The notes below the pieces were generated by a model. It did no database searches and had not been told where the DNA came from. It saw only the letters and a program-made list of their open reading frames with translations. A stretch of 32,135 nt of DNA from Fusobacterium sp. IOR10. GTDB lineage: Bacteria; Fusobacteriota; Fusobacteriia; Fusobacteriales; Fusobacteriaceae. This document shows, piece after piece, positions 7,156-15,000 of the stretch. The translations under genes and the position numbers were made by a program. The DNA lies in the NCBI RefSeq assembly GCF_010367435.1, contig NZ_WJWY01000005.1, positions 64,001-96,135 of the forward strand. Reading direction: 5' to 3'. How positions within the stretch are numbered: the stretch's first letter is position 1; each line of letters begins with the position of its first letter.

Positions 7156-8151
7156 TTAGTTTGCTAACTCTCTTACTTTTTTATATATACTTCTTGTCAC
7201 ATCTGAATGATTTTTAACAGTTTCTTGTAGTGGTTCTATATTTTTTTGAAATGGTTTTATATCTATATTTACAAATGTAGCTCCATTCTCAATGGCAATT
7301 TCTTTAGCTTTTTCAACATTTTTATTCCATGCTAAAAATTCTTTTTCTATAGTTTCATACATTAATCTATCAAAAATTTTCCTATTTTCTTGAGACATTC
7401 CATTATATAGTTTTTCATTAATTACAATTAAATCTGGAATCATTAAATGATTTGTATAAGAGAAATACGGAGCAACTTCATAGTGTTTTAAATCTGAATA
7501 AGTAACTTCATTATTTTCTCCTCCTTCAATAACTCCTTGTTGAATAGCAGTATAAACCTCTCCTTGACCCATTGGAGTTCCAACACCACCCATTAAATCT
7601 ATCATTTTTTTCATTGTATCAGATTGCATTACTCTAATTTTATATCCACTTAAATCTTCTGGTTTCATAATTGGTTTATCAGTATAAACACATCTAGATC
7701 CAGCTGTAAAAGCACCTATAACTTCAAATCCATTTTTAGAAACTGATTTAAACAAAGGATCCAATATACCAGATAAAAACACCTTTTTTTGATGGTCTAA
7801 GCTGTCATATAAGTATGGTAATCCTATAACTGCAAAATCTTGGTTAAAATTTTCTACAACTGGATTTCCAACTAAAGCCATTTGAATAACGCCACTTTGA
7901 ACAAGTTCTAAAGTTGCCCTTTGATCCCCTAACAATCCATTTGGAGAAATTTCCAATTTGTAAGCTCCGTTTGTTTCTTTTTCTAATCTATCACTAAATT
8001 CCCTCATTGCTTTATATTGAGGATGATTTTCAGATTGATTAAAGGCAACTTTAAGTACTTTAGTTTTAACTTTTTCCTTCTCACCTTTTTCTGAACACCC
8101 TGCAACAATACCCATTAATGATAAAATTCCTATAAGTAATATTTTTTTCAT
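7156..8151 (-). CDS. dctP: TRAP transporter substrate-binding lipoprotein DctP
   Basis: From the ATG at 8151 the protein is 331 residues and begins MKKILLIGILSLMGIVAGC, a lipoprotein signal with lipobox VAGC and Cys19. The frame stays open further upstream, but GGGGGG just before 8151 fixes this start. The mature part is a DctP solute receptor, with LSGYKIRVMQSDTMKKMIDLMG carrying the Arg that normally binds the substrate carboxylate, followed by GQGEVYTAIQQGVIEGGENN. It should bind an organic acid outside the inner membrane and deliver it to DctQM. Context (kduI, kduD, eda, kdgK) suggests a uronate or 5-keto-4-deoxyuronate as ligand; this is inferred. It is the first gene of its operon, and the promoter and palindromic operator lie immediately upstream. 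Confidence 0.9.
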   Translation of the reverse strand: MKKILLIGILSLMGIVAGCSEKGEKEKVKTKVLKVAFNQSENHPQYKAMREFSDRLEKETNGAYKLEISPNGLLGDQRATLELVQSGVIQMALVGNPVVENFNQDFAVIGLPYLYDSLDHQKKVFLSGILDPLFKSVSKNGFEVIGAFTAGSRCVYTDKPIMKPEDLSGYKIRVMQSDTMKKMIDLMGGVGTPMGQGEVYTAIQQGVIEGGENNEVTYSDLKHYEVAPYFSYTNHLMIPDLIVINEKLYNGMSQENRKIFDRLMYETIEKEFLAWNKNVEKAKEIAIENGATFVNIDIKPFQKNIEPLQETVKNHSDVTRSIYKKVRELAN

Positions 8152-8175
8152 AACTCCCCCCTTATTTTGTTTGTT

Positions 8176-8242
8176 CGTATTTACGTTTAGCGTACGCTTA
8201 TAAGTGCAATACAAATATACTCTTTTTTTTAAAATAAGTCAA
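8176..8242 (-). promoter_or_regulatory. dctPQM-kduID promoter with downstream palindromic operator
   Basis: On the minus strand TTGACT (8242-8237) and TATATT (8219-8214) are spaced by 17 bp, a near-consensus sigma70 promoter. Just past the expected transcription start are a perfect 10-bp palindrome AGCGTACGCT (8189-8198) and a second inverted repeat CGTA-TT-TACG (8176-8185). That position suits a repressor that blocks elongation or promoter clearance. The divergent IclR regulator at 8403 is the likely ligand (inference). Confidence 0.72.
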
Positions 8243-8325
8243 ACTTTTTTTGTTTTTTCAAACTAAATAATAAACAATTAACACTATAACCATACACTTA
8301 TTCACTATATAGATAAAAAATTATA

Positions 8326-8354
8326 TTGAGTGATGTTATTATTTTTATTAATAT
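8326..8354 (+). promoter_or_regulatory. Candidate promoter of the divergent IclR gene
   Basis: TTGAGT (8326-8331) and TAATAT (8349-8354) are 17 bp apart. Downstream, CTAAAAT (from about 8356) and ATTTTAG form an inverted repeat before the ribosome-binding site, possibly an autoregulatory site. Both promoter boxes match the consensus only moderately. Confidence 0.4.
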
Positions 8355-8402
8355 GCTAAAATAAATTAGTATAACCATTTTAGATAAAAGGAGAAAATTC
8401 AT

Positions 8403-9173
8403 ATGAAAACTTTACATAAACCAACTTCAAGAGTTATTTCAATTTTAAATTTAATCTCTGAACATCCTCAAAAATTTAGCTTATCTAATATTTCCAAAAT
8501 GCTAAATATACCTAAAAGTACAATTTCTCCAATTTTAAAAACTTTGATAGAATTAGAAATTATAAAGCAACATCCTTATTTTTTAACATATTCAATTGGA
8601 GTTTCTGCTTTCCAAATTGGACAAAAATATTTAGAAAATATTACTGGTATTGATTTAATTAAATCACATATGGTTTCTGTTGTTAAAGAATGTAACGAGA
8701 TATGTCAACTTGGAATTTGCCACAATAACGAAGTTGTCTACATTACAAAGGTTGACTGTGAACAGCCTGTTAAACTAATGTCTAGTATAGGAAAATCTCT
8801 TCCTCTATACTGTACAGCTTTAGGGAGAGTATTTTTAACATCTTTTTCCCATGAAGAAATTAGAACTTTATATAAAAATGGAATAAAACCCTTAACAGAA
8901 AATACTGTTAACGATGTTGAAAAACTTTTAAAAATTGTTGATAATGACTCAAAAAGAGGCTATAGCGAAGAGATAGGAGAAGTAACTTCTGATGCTAGAT
9001 GTATTGCCTTCCCTCTAAAAATTAATAATAATATTTTAGCAGCAATTGGAATTAGTCTCCCTATCTTTAGATCAGATGAAAATATCATGGAAAGCATTAA
9101 AGAATCTCTTAGAAAACATTCTAAATTAATTTCACTAGAACTAGAAAATTTGGATATTAAATCTTTAGTTTAA
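8403..9173 (+). CDS. IclR-family regulator, likely KdgR-like repressor of the uronate genes
   Basis: This 256-residue protein has a winged helix-turn-helix (about residues 9-65, with SLSNISKMLNIPKSTISPIL) and an IclR effector domain. The domain contains VKLMSSIGKSLPLYCTALGR around residues 120-139 and a conserved SEEIGEVTSDARCIAFPL segment near 180-200. Such proteins are dimers or tetramers that release DNA, or change activity, on binding a pathway metabolite; KdgR of enterobacteria is an IclR member that senses KDG. The gene lies between the divergent dctPQM-kduID operon and the downstream eda-kdgK operon, the ideal place for a pathway regulator. AAAGGAG precedes the ATG, and a strong terminator follows 73 bases after the stop. 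The KdgR role is inferred from context, not from specific residues. Confidence 0.82.
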   Translation: MKTLHKPTSRVISILNLISEHPQKFSLSNISKMLNIPKSTISPILKTLIELEIIKQHPYFLTYSIGVSAFQIGQKYLENITGIDLIKSHMVSVVKECNEICQLGICHNNEVVYITKVDCEQPVKLMSSIGKSLPLYCTALGRVFLTSFSHEEIRTLYKNGIKPLTENTVNDVEKLLKIVDNDSKRGYSEEIGEVTSDARCIAFPLKINNNILAAIGISLPIFRSDENIMESIKESLRKHSKLISLELENLDIKSLV

Positions 9174-9246
9174 ATACACTTTTTTTTTTAAATTTTACCC
9201 TGGTTTATTTGTTTCATCTATTATACCTGTGAAAAATAATTTTTTA

Positions 9247-9290
9247 CAAGGTTATAGTTTCACTTATGAAACTATAACCTTGTTTTATTC
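9247..9290 (+). terminator. Rho-independent terminator after the IclR gene
   Basis: A perfect 16-bp stem (9247-9262 with 9267-9282) closes a CTTA tetraloop and is followed by TTTTATTCTTG. It separates the regulator from the eda promoter, which begins almost at once (9291). Confidence 0.88.
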
Positions 9291-9319
9291 TTGTTTATCT
9301 TTTTATTATAGGTTATAAA
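9291..9319 (+). promoter_or_regulatory. Promoter of eda-kdgK
   Basis: TTGTTT (9291-9296) and TATAAA (9314-9319) are separated by 17 bp, directly after the upstream terminator and 32 bases before the eda start codon. No clear palindrome overlaps it. Confidence 0.6.
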
Positions 9320-9351
9320 TATATAAACAAATAAATTATGAGGTGAAATAG

Positions 9352-9987
9352 ATGTTAAAAAAACATGAAACTATTAACAAAATTATAGATACTGGTATTG
9401 TAGCTGTTATTAGAGGGGAAAGTATTGAAGAGGGAATTAGAATATCAAAAGCTTGTATAGATGGAGGAATTCTAGCTGTAGAAATTACTTACACTGTTCC
9501 TGGAGCTACCGAAATTATAAAAACATTAACCCAAACTTTCCCAGAGGATCAATTAATTATAGGAGCTGGAACAATTCTTGATGCCATCACAGCAAGAATA
9601 GCCATTCTTGCCGGAGCTAAATATATTGTTTCTCCTTCTTTTGATGAAGAAACTGCTAAATTATGTAATACTTATCAAATTCCATATATGCCTGGTTGTA
9701 TGACTATCAACGAAATGACAAAAGCAATACAATATGGTTCTGATATTATTAAATTGTTCCCTGGAAGTGCCTTTGGTCCTTCTATTATAAAATCTATAAA
9801 AGCTCCTTTACCACAAATAAATATTATGCCCACTGGTGGAATTGACTTAAAGAATATTGATAAATGGTTTAATAATGGAGTTACTGCAGTTGGAGTAGGT
9901 GGGAAACTTGCCTCTGGTACCAGTGAATCTATTACAGAAACTGCTAAATTATTTATAAATAAAATAAAAGAAATTAGAAAAAAATAA
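9352..9987 (+). CDS. eda: 2-dehydro-3-deoxy-phosphogluconate (KDPG/KHG) aldolase
   Basis: This 211-residue protein fits the Eda class I aldolase family in length and motifs. It has GIVAVIRG at the N-terminus, catalytic Glu44 (VEITYTVPG), GAGTILDA, the Schiff-base Lys134 in IIKLFPGSAFGP, and the phosphate-binding MPTGGI. It splits KDPG to pyruvate and glyceraldehyde-3-phosphate in the cytoplasm, the final step of the keto-deoxyuronate route encoded in this region. GAGGTGA precedes the ATG. kdgK follows after 14 bases with its own ribosome-binding site, so both are expressed from the promoter at 9291. The order aldolase-kinase beside the kduID operon is typical of uronate loci. Confidence 0.93.
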   Translation: MLKKHETINKIIDTGIVAVIRGESIEEGIRISKACIDGGILAVEITYTVPGATEIIKTLTQTFPEDQLIIGAGTILDAITARIAILAGAKYIVSPSFDEETAKLCNTYQIPYMPGCMTINEMTKAIQYGSDIIKLFPGSAFGPSIIKSIKAPLPQINIMPTGGIDLKNIDKWFNNGVTAVGVGGKLASGTSESITETAKLFINKIKEIRKK

Positions 9988-10001
9988 AAAAGGAGAATAT
10001 T

Positions 10002-11033
10002 ATGTTTGATTTTAAAAATAGAAAATTTGATGTTATATCTTGTGGAGAAGTAATTATGAGACTTTCTCCACAAGAGGGTAAACTTCTTTCACAAGAAGGA
10101 AAATTAAATAGATATCTTGGTGGAGCAGAACTTAATGTTCTATCTGGAATTTCAAACCTTGGGTGTTCTACTTCATTTATTTCTAAAATACCTAGCCATG
10201 ATTTAGGAATATATGCAGAAAAATCTATGAATATAAATGGTGTAAACTCTGACTATCTTGTATACGATAACACTAAAAATTCTCGACTTGCTATTTATTA
10301 CTATGAATATGGATCATCACCTAGAAAACCTAATGTTGTTTATGATAGACATAACTCCTCTTTTCAGTTCCTCGACATAAAAGAAATTGATAATAATGTT
10401 TATAACCAAACAAAAATTTTTCATATAAGTGGAATTTCCCTTGGATTATGTGAAAACTCTAAAAAACTAACTAAAGATTTAATAAAAAAATTTAAAGAAT
10501 CAGGAGCTTTAATATCATTTGACATAAATTTTAGAAGAAATCTTTGGGCAAGTGAAGAAAATGCAAAGGAAGAAATTTTAAAAATTATTCCATATATTGA
10601 TATACTTTTTGCCTCTGAAGAAACTCTTAGAAAAATGTTTGGACAAGTTGGTACAATGAAAAAAATAATGAAAAATTTTTCTAAAGAATATAATATACCT
10701 TTAATTATATCTAGCCAAAGAACTATTAATTCTCCGAAATCTCATAATTTTACTTCTACTATATATAGTGAAAAAAATAATGAATATTATTTTGAAGCTC
10801 CCTACAATAATATAGATGTAATTGATAGAATTGGAAGTGGAGATGCTTTTGTTTCTGGAATACTATTTGGACTTATAAAATATAACAACATTCAAAAATC
10901 ATTGAAATTTGGAAATGCTCTAGGTTCTTTAAAGAATACAGTGTTTGGAGATTCTTCTTGTTTCTCATTAAAGCTTGTGGAAAATATAATAAATGACCAT
11001 GAAAATGGTTCTGACTGTGAAATGAATAGATAG
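10002..11033 (+). CDS. kdgK: 2-dehydro-3-deoxygluconate kinase (PfkB family)
   Basis: This 343-residue protein is a ribokinase/PfkB-family sugar kinase. It has the N-terminal GGAELNVLSGISNLG motif (about 40-54), SFDINFRRNLW (about 172-182, typical of KdgK-type enzymes) and the C-terminal DRIGSGDAF motif with catalytic Asp281. KdgK phosphorylates 2-keto-3-deoxygluconate with ATP to KDPG, the substrate of the adjacent Eda. The length is slightly above the usual 310-340. AAAAGGAGA lies just upstream. Specificity within PfkB kinases is mainly given by context, which here is strong: kduI, kduD and eda are all present. No hairpin terminator follows, although the region after the stop is rich in T runs. 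Confidence 0.88.
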   Translation: MFDFKNRKFDVISCGEVIMRLSPQEGKLLSQEGKLNRYLGGAELNVLSGISNLGCSTSFISKIPSHDLGIYAEKSMNINGVNSDYLVYDNTKNSRLAIYYYEYGSSPRKPNVVYDRHNSSFQFLDIKEIDNNVYNQTKIFHISGISLGLCENSKKLTKDLIKKFKESGALISFDINFRRNLWASEENAKEEILKIIPYIDILFASEETLRKMFGQVGTMKKIMKNFSKEYNIPLIISSQRTINSPKSHNFTSTIYSEKNNEYYFEAPYNNIDVIDRIGSGDAFVSGILFGLIKYNNIQKSLKFGNALGSLKNTVFGDSSCFSLKLVENIINDHENGSDCEMNR

Positions 11034-11161
11034 TTTATTTTTAAAAATTTTAAACTTTTTTTAAACTTTTTACGTCTTATATAACTCCCATTTTTAGAGA
11101 CTTCCATATATTTTCGTTAACTACAATCAAACAAAAAGCACTATATCCCACCACAAGTTAA

Positions 11162-11190
11162 TTGACAAGGTTATAAAAAGGGAGTATACT
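11162..11190 (+). promoter_or_regulatory. Near-consensus promoter of the porin gene
   Basis: TTGACA (11162-11167) and TATACT (11185-11190) are 17 bp apart. This is the closest match to the sigma70 consensus in the uronate locus and suggests strong expression. TTATAAACGC at 11195-11204, at the expected start of transcription, weakly resembles the TTATAAGCG half-site at the dctP operator. Confidence 0.8.
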
Positions 11191-11251
11191 CAAATTATAA
11201 ACGCTTTGTTGTTAAATTGTTTGTTTTTAATTTTCAAAAGGGGGAATTATT

Positions 11252-12351
11252 ATGAAAAAATTAACACTTTTATTTGTTGCTTTAGTAGCTGCATCTGCAG
11301 CTTATGCTAAAGAAGTTATGCTATAGAAATGGCACCAAAATTAAAGGTTGAATCTATGGGGGCCTTTGTAGATTACTATAACTTAGATGCTGATGTTGAC
11401 GCTACCACTAATAATAATTATTATCAGTTAATGGCAACAAGAATAGCTGCACCCAGCACTAGTGAAACTGAAAATATACTTGACAGTGATTTAGACAGAG
11501 TGGAATATGGAATTACAACTAGATTATCCTATGGACCTGAATGGACTTTTAATATATTAGCAACTTCCACTTCTATTGACGGGCTTGGAGACGTATTAGA
11601 AGATATTGATGGACCTTCTGGAATTACAAATGATTTTTCTTCTTATTCTTCTAAACTTCAAGTTGAAGCTTGGAGACATTATGACAATTATTCAATTGGA
11701 GCAAAATGGGCCCATGGTAATAATTTAAATGACTTTGAATTCTTTACTACATTGGTAGGAGATGCTTGGAGACAAGATGTATTCTCATTAAGAGGTAACT
11801 ACCACTATCCTCTAATGGATGGAGTTCTATGTGGTTGGGCAGATTTAAAATACGGTATTATTAATGATACACTTACATCTTTGGAATTATCAGTAGAAGG
11901 TGCAGAAAGCGATCCTGAATACTATGAAATTGAAGGTATGCCATTAGCATATAAATACGGTCCAGTTACTTTTGGATACTATATGAAATACAGAGAATTT
12001 ACTAATTTCTATGATACTGAAATGACAGAACAACAACTTAGATTATCAGCTAATCTATATCAAAATGAAAAAATGTCTGTTTATGGTGAATATAGATATG
12101 GTTTAAAAATGGAAGTTAAAGGAGACTTAGCAGAAAGCTACTTTGATGATGATAAAGTTCTTAGTTCTGGAGACAGACAACAATTTGTCCTTGGAGCAAA
12201 TTATTTACTTAGTGAAAATTTAATATTAAATGGTGAAATATCTTATCAAATTCTAAAATATGATGTGGATCTTGTTGATGATGATTATACTAGTTTAGAT
12301 GGAGACTTTAAAGAAACTAAAGTTGGAGTTGCCCTAACTTACTTATTCTAA
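11252..12351 (+). pseudogene. Outer-membrane beta-barrel porin, interrupted by a 1-base frameshift after the signal peptide
   Basis: Translation from the ATG at 11252 (AAGGGGG upstream) gives a clear signal peptide, MKKLTLLFVALVAASAAYA, then KEVML and a TAG at 11324-11326. A second frame, open from 11311, continues without stops as an acidic, aromatic-rich protein with alternating strands ending in VGVALTYLF, a typical beta-barrel C-terminus with terminal Phe. Adding one G near 11320 (ATGCTA to ATGGCTA) joins the two as KEVMAIEMAPKLKV and gives 366 residues, matching the layout of fusobacterial porins. The ATG at 11329 has no ribosome-binding site and would lack export, so it is unlikely to be a real start. 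The position behind eda-kdgK and the strong promoter suggest a porin for uronates or oligo-uronides; this is inferred. It may be a true pseudogene or a sequence error. Confidence 0.8.
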
Positions 12352-12369
12352 ATATAAATTAAATACAAA

Positions 12370-12402
12370 AAATAGGCAGGTACTGTACGTACCTGCCTAT
12401 TT
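12370..12402. terminator. Bidirectional terminator between convergent genes
   Basis: A perfect 14-bp stem (12370-12383 with 12389-12402) encloses the loop TGTAC. On the minus strand the stem runs into TATTTTTTG, a good U-tract, so it ends the opine-dehydrogenase transcript. On the plus strand the arm ends TATTTCAATT, a weaker tract, for the porin transcript. Confidence 0.88.
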
Positions 12403-12415
12403 CAATTAAAGTTTA

Positions 12416-13474
12416 TTACATTTGTAATTCTTCCACACCTAATCTTTCTAAAGTTCTTCCTACTTTTCTATACTCTTTTCCCATAAAAGTATTGGCTAAA
12501 TCAATTAAACTAGTTGTTATTGGTGTTTCTATTTTTAAAAGTTTTCCTATACTCTCCATTAGCACAAGTCCCTCTGGAACATCCTCTGTTATAAACCTAG
12601 AATTTGGTATATTAGGTCCATCAGGGGAAGAATTATTAGCATATTTTACGAATATTTCTTTAGAATCAATATTTAAGTCTTCTGAATTTCTAAAACAACA
12701 AGCATCTAAATATGATATAGGTGCAAAATTCATTTTAGATAAAATATCCTTTTTTTCTTGATCTAGCCCTTCCACTAACTTCCATACAGTTGGGGTAAAC
12801 ACCTCTCTATACATTGAATACTCTCCCTTTGAATATTCTATTCTAGGGATGGACATAAGTCCTCCTATTGTATGAACTATTAAGTTTGGATTATGCAAGG
12901 CTGTTTCTATAATATTTTCTCTACAGAAATAATTGTAACCGAAGCCTTTTAATTGTTCTGATATTTTTTCAGTTCTATCACTTGGAAAAACTGCTATTGG
13001 ATTTCTAACATTTTCAAATAAAACACGTACAACTCCTGGGGAAACTATTCTACAATCAATTGTTGAACTTTCACATTCTACAAAGGTACATTTATTAAAA
13101 TTTTCTCCCATGTATTTTTTAAATAAATATGTTGATAAATACCCTGGTAACATCATTATTGTTTGATCCTTTAAAAATGGAACTAACTTCTTTATTAGTT
13201 CTTCGTGATATATTGTTTGAATAGTTATAATAATAATATCCACATCTTTAATTCCCGCTTCAATATCCTTTGTTACTAAATTAATTAGGGCTATTTTTTC
13301 TTTTCCAGTTTCTGTTATCATTTTTATTTCTCTTGTTTTTAAAATTTTACTAAAGTTTTCATTGTGTATTGGATTTCCTGAAGTTTTAACAAGGTTAACC
13401 TTGTTTCCCTTAAGTGTTAAGTCTGCTGCCAATGTGTTTCCTACGTTTCCTGTTCCTAAAATAGCTATGTTCAT
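12416..13474 (-). CDS. Opine/octopine dehydrogenase-like NAD(P) oxidoreductase
   Basis: The 352-residue protein begins MNIAILGTGNVGNTLAADL, a Rossmann nucleotide-binding motif (GTGNVG). In its C-terminal half it has ALHNPNLIVHTIGGLM (from about residue 193), matching the conserved HNP motif of the octopine/nopaline dehydrogenase C-terminal domain. This family reductively condenses amino acids with keto acids, or the reverse, in the cytoplasm; substrate cannot be predicted here. I chose ATG 13474 because AAGGAG lies about seven bases upstream; the in-frame ATG at 13498 would put that site inside the gene. It is second in an operon with the AAA15-type ATPase, whose stop is 24 bases upstream. 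The pairing is unusual and gives no obvious shared pathway. A 2-dehydropantoate reductase-like function is a less likely alternative. Confidence 0.72.
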   Translation of the reverse strand: MNIAILGTGNVGNTLAADLTLKGNKVNLVKTSGNPIHNENFSKILKTREIKMITETGKEKIALINLVTKDIEAGIKDVDIIIITIQTIYHEELIKKLVPFLKDQTIMMLPGYLSTYLFKKYMGENFNKCTFVECESSTIDCRIVSPGVVRVLFENVRNPIAVFPSDRTEKISEQLKGFGYNYFCRENIIETALHNPNLIVHTIGGLMSIPRIEYSKGEYSMYREVFTPTVWKLVEGLDQEKKDILSKMNFAPISYLDACCFRNSEDLNIDSKEIFVKYANNSSPDGPNIPNSRFITEDVPEGLVLMESIGKLLKIETPITTSLIDLANTFMGKEYRKVGRTLERLGVEELQM

Positions 13475-13498
13475 AATTATTACTCCTTTTGGTTTCAT

Positions 13499-14776
13499 TT
13501 AATAAAAGAAAGATTCTAAAGAGTTGTTACTGAAACTAGGAACTCGGCTATATTTACCATTAATATAATTTTTTCTAATATTTTCATCCTTTCTAATTCC
13601 CTTAATACTTCCTAGAGAATAGAGTGTTGACATAAATTCTGTTTCCCTTGTTCTTTCTAAAAACCATATCTGATCTTTTCTTAAAATATTAAAATTCAGC
13701 AAATTAATATCCTGAGTTGAAAAAATTATTTGAGCTCCCTTACTATTGATTTTCCTATTTAAAAACAAGCTAAGTATCTTTTCCCCTATAATTGGGTATA
13801 ATGTAGTTTCTAATTCATCTAATAATAAAACACCTCCATCTTTTAAAATTTTTATTATTGGGATCAAAATTTTAACTATTTTTTGAACCCCGTGGGACTC
13901 CTCTACAAAATCTAATGTCATTCCATTGGAATAAACAGTTTTTAGTTTAAGTAAGTTACTTTCCTTTTGCTTCATATATATTTTTAGTTCCCTTGGGATA
14001 TCTAGAGAAAGTTCCTCTAATAATATTTTATTTTTTTCTCCCTTGGAAACAATATCAACTATTCCAGGATTTATTTCTTCAAATATTCCTAAAAATAGAT
14101 TTTTAATTTCTTTATTGTTTTCTATTAACTTAGCAGGTGAAGAAAGATCCTCAAGTTGGCTTCCCCTGTTTCCATTTGTGCATAGGTTCTTTTTAAAAAA
14201 CATATAGGGACCTATTACCCTAGATATATCTGTCCACTGGGCAAGCACAGAAAAAAACAATCTGTTCTTTAAACATTTTCCCTCTATTGAAGAAAATAAT
14301 CCCTTTTTTTCCTTGCTGTACTCATATTCATACTTATTTTTTTCAACGCTAAAGGTTCTATGAAAAATTTTAGCCTGTCTTCCCTTTGGTGATTCATAAA
14401 GGTATTCTGTTAAAACTCTTTCCTTGTTTAACTTTAAATAATATAAATATTTAATTCCTGAAGATAAAAATACAATTTTAAAAGTTGTTGCCTTATCTCC
14501 TAGTAACTTAAATGGAAGTAAAGGAAATTCATCTCCCACCTGAAAGGTAGCTGAAGTTATTATTAGCTTCTTCAACATATTTATTGACTTTATTAGATTA
14601 GTTTTTCCTGAGGCATTTGCCCCGTACAGAACAGCTACTGGAGAAAGATTTAACTTCCCATTGATTTCTATTAAATTTCCCCTTAATCCTTTTTCCTTTG
14701 TGCTCTCCATGGAAAACTCAACTTTCTTCCCAAAGGAATATAAATTTTCCACACTAAAATAATTTAACTGATCCAC
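13499..14776 (-). CDS. AAA15/OLD-like ATP-binding protein
   Basis: From a GTG start at 14776 the protein is 425 residues and begins with LNYFSVENLYSFGKKVEF, the usual N-terminus of AAA15/AAA21 ATPases. Walker A is LYGANASGKTNLI, near residue 50. The Walker B region is GGVLLLDELETTL, near 322, followed by an SxQD switch (FSTQDINLLN). These SMC/ABC-like ATPases often work with nucleases or toxins in phage defence (OLD, RloC or PARIS-like), but no partner nuclease is next to it and no nuclease domain is visible. I prefer GTG 14776 because AAGGAG lies six bases upstream. An in-frame ATG at 14812 would sit exactly at the predicted transcription start and have no ribosome-binding site. It is cotranscribed with the downstream oxidoreductase. 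Function is unknown beyond ATP binding. Confidence 0.75.
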   Translation of the reverse strand: MDQLNYFSVENLYSFGKKVEFSMESTKEKGLRGNLIEINGKLNLSPVAVLYGANASGKTNLIKSINMLKKLIITSATFQVGDEFPLLPFKLLGDKATTFKIVFLSSGIKYLYYLKLNKERVLTEYLYESPKGRQAKIFHRTFSVEKNKYEYEYSKEKKGLFSSIEGKCLKNRLFFSVLAQWTDISRVIGPYMFFKKNLCTNGNRGSQLEDLSSPAKLIENNKEIKNLFLGIFEEINPGIVDIVSKGEKNKILLEELSLDIPRELKIYMKQKESNLLKLKTVYSNGMTLDFVEESHGVQKIVKILIPIIKILKDGGVLLLDELETTLYPIIGEKILSLFLNRKINSKGAQIIFSTQDINLLNFNILRKDQIWFLERTRETEFMSTLYSLGSIKGIRKDENIRKNYINGKYSRVPSFSNNSLESFFY

Positions 14777-14818
14777 AACCCTCTCCTTTTTTTGTTTTAA
14801 TATATCATCCATCGCTCT

Positions 14819-14847
14819 ATTATAACATTTAAATAAAAAAAAGTAAA
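14819..14847 (-). promoter_or_regulatory. Promoter of the AAA15 ATPase operon
   Basis: TTTACT (14847-14842) and a perfect TATAAT (14824-14819) are 17 bp apart on the minus strand. Transcription should begin at about 14812, which gives a 36-base leader to GTG 14776, or a leaderless message if the ATG at 14812 were used. Confidence 0.68.
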
Positions 14848-14941
14848 ATTAACAAGCAATCTTACCTTTTTTACTTATCATATTTAACATATTTTTCTCA
14901 AATTTAATGTTTAAATTTATGATTTTATATTTTTAAATAAG

Positions 14942-14981
14942 GTATAAAATAAAAAGATTCCCCTAGTCTACCAGGGGAATC
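14942..14981 (-). terminator. Terminator of the trimeric autotransporter gene
   Basis: A 9-bp stem, GATTCCCCT with AGGGGAATC (14956-14964 and 14973-14981), has an 8-base loop. On the minus strand it is followed by TTTTTATTTTAT, about 20 bases after the stop codon at 15001. Confidence 0.88.
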
Positions 14982-15000
14982 AATATTACTTAATTTTATT

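Noticed and set aside
11329-11331. ATG 11329 as the true start of the porin
   Set aside because: No ribosome-binding site, and the product would have no signal peptide; the signal peptide is coded in the other frame directly upstream.
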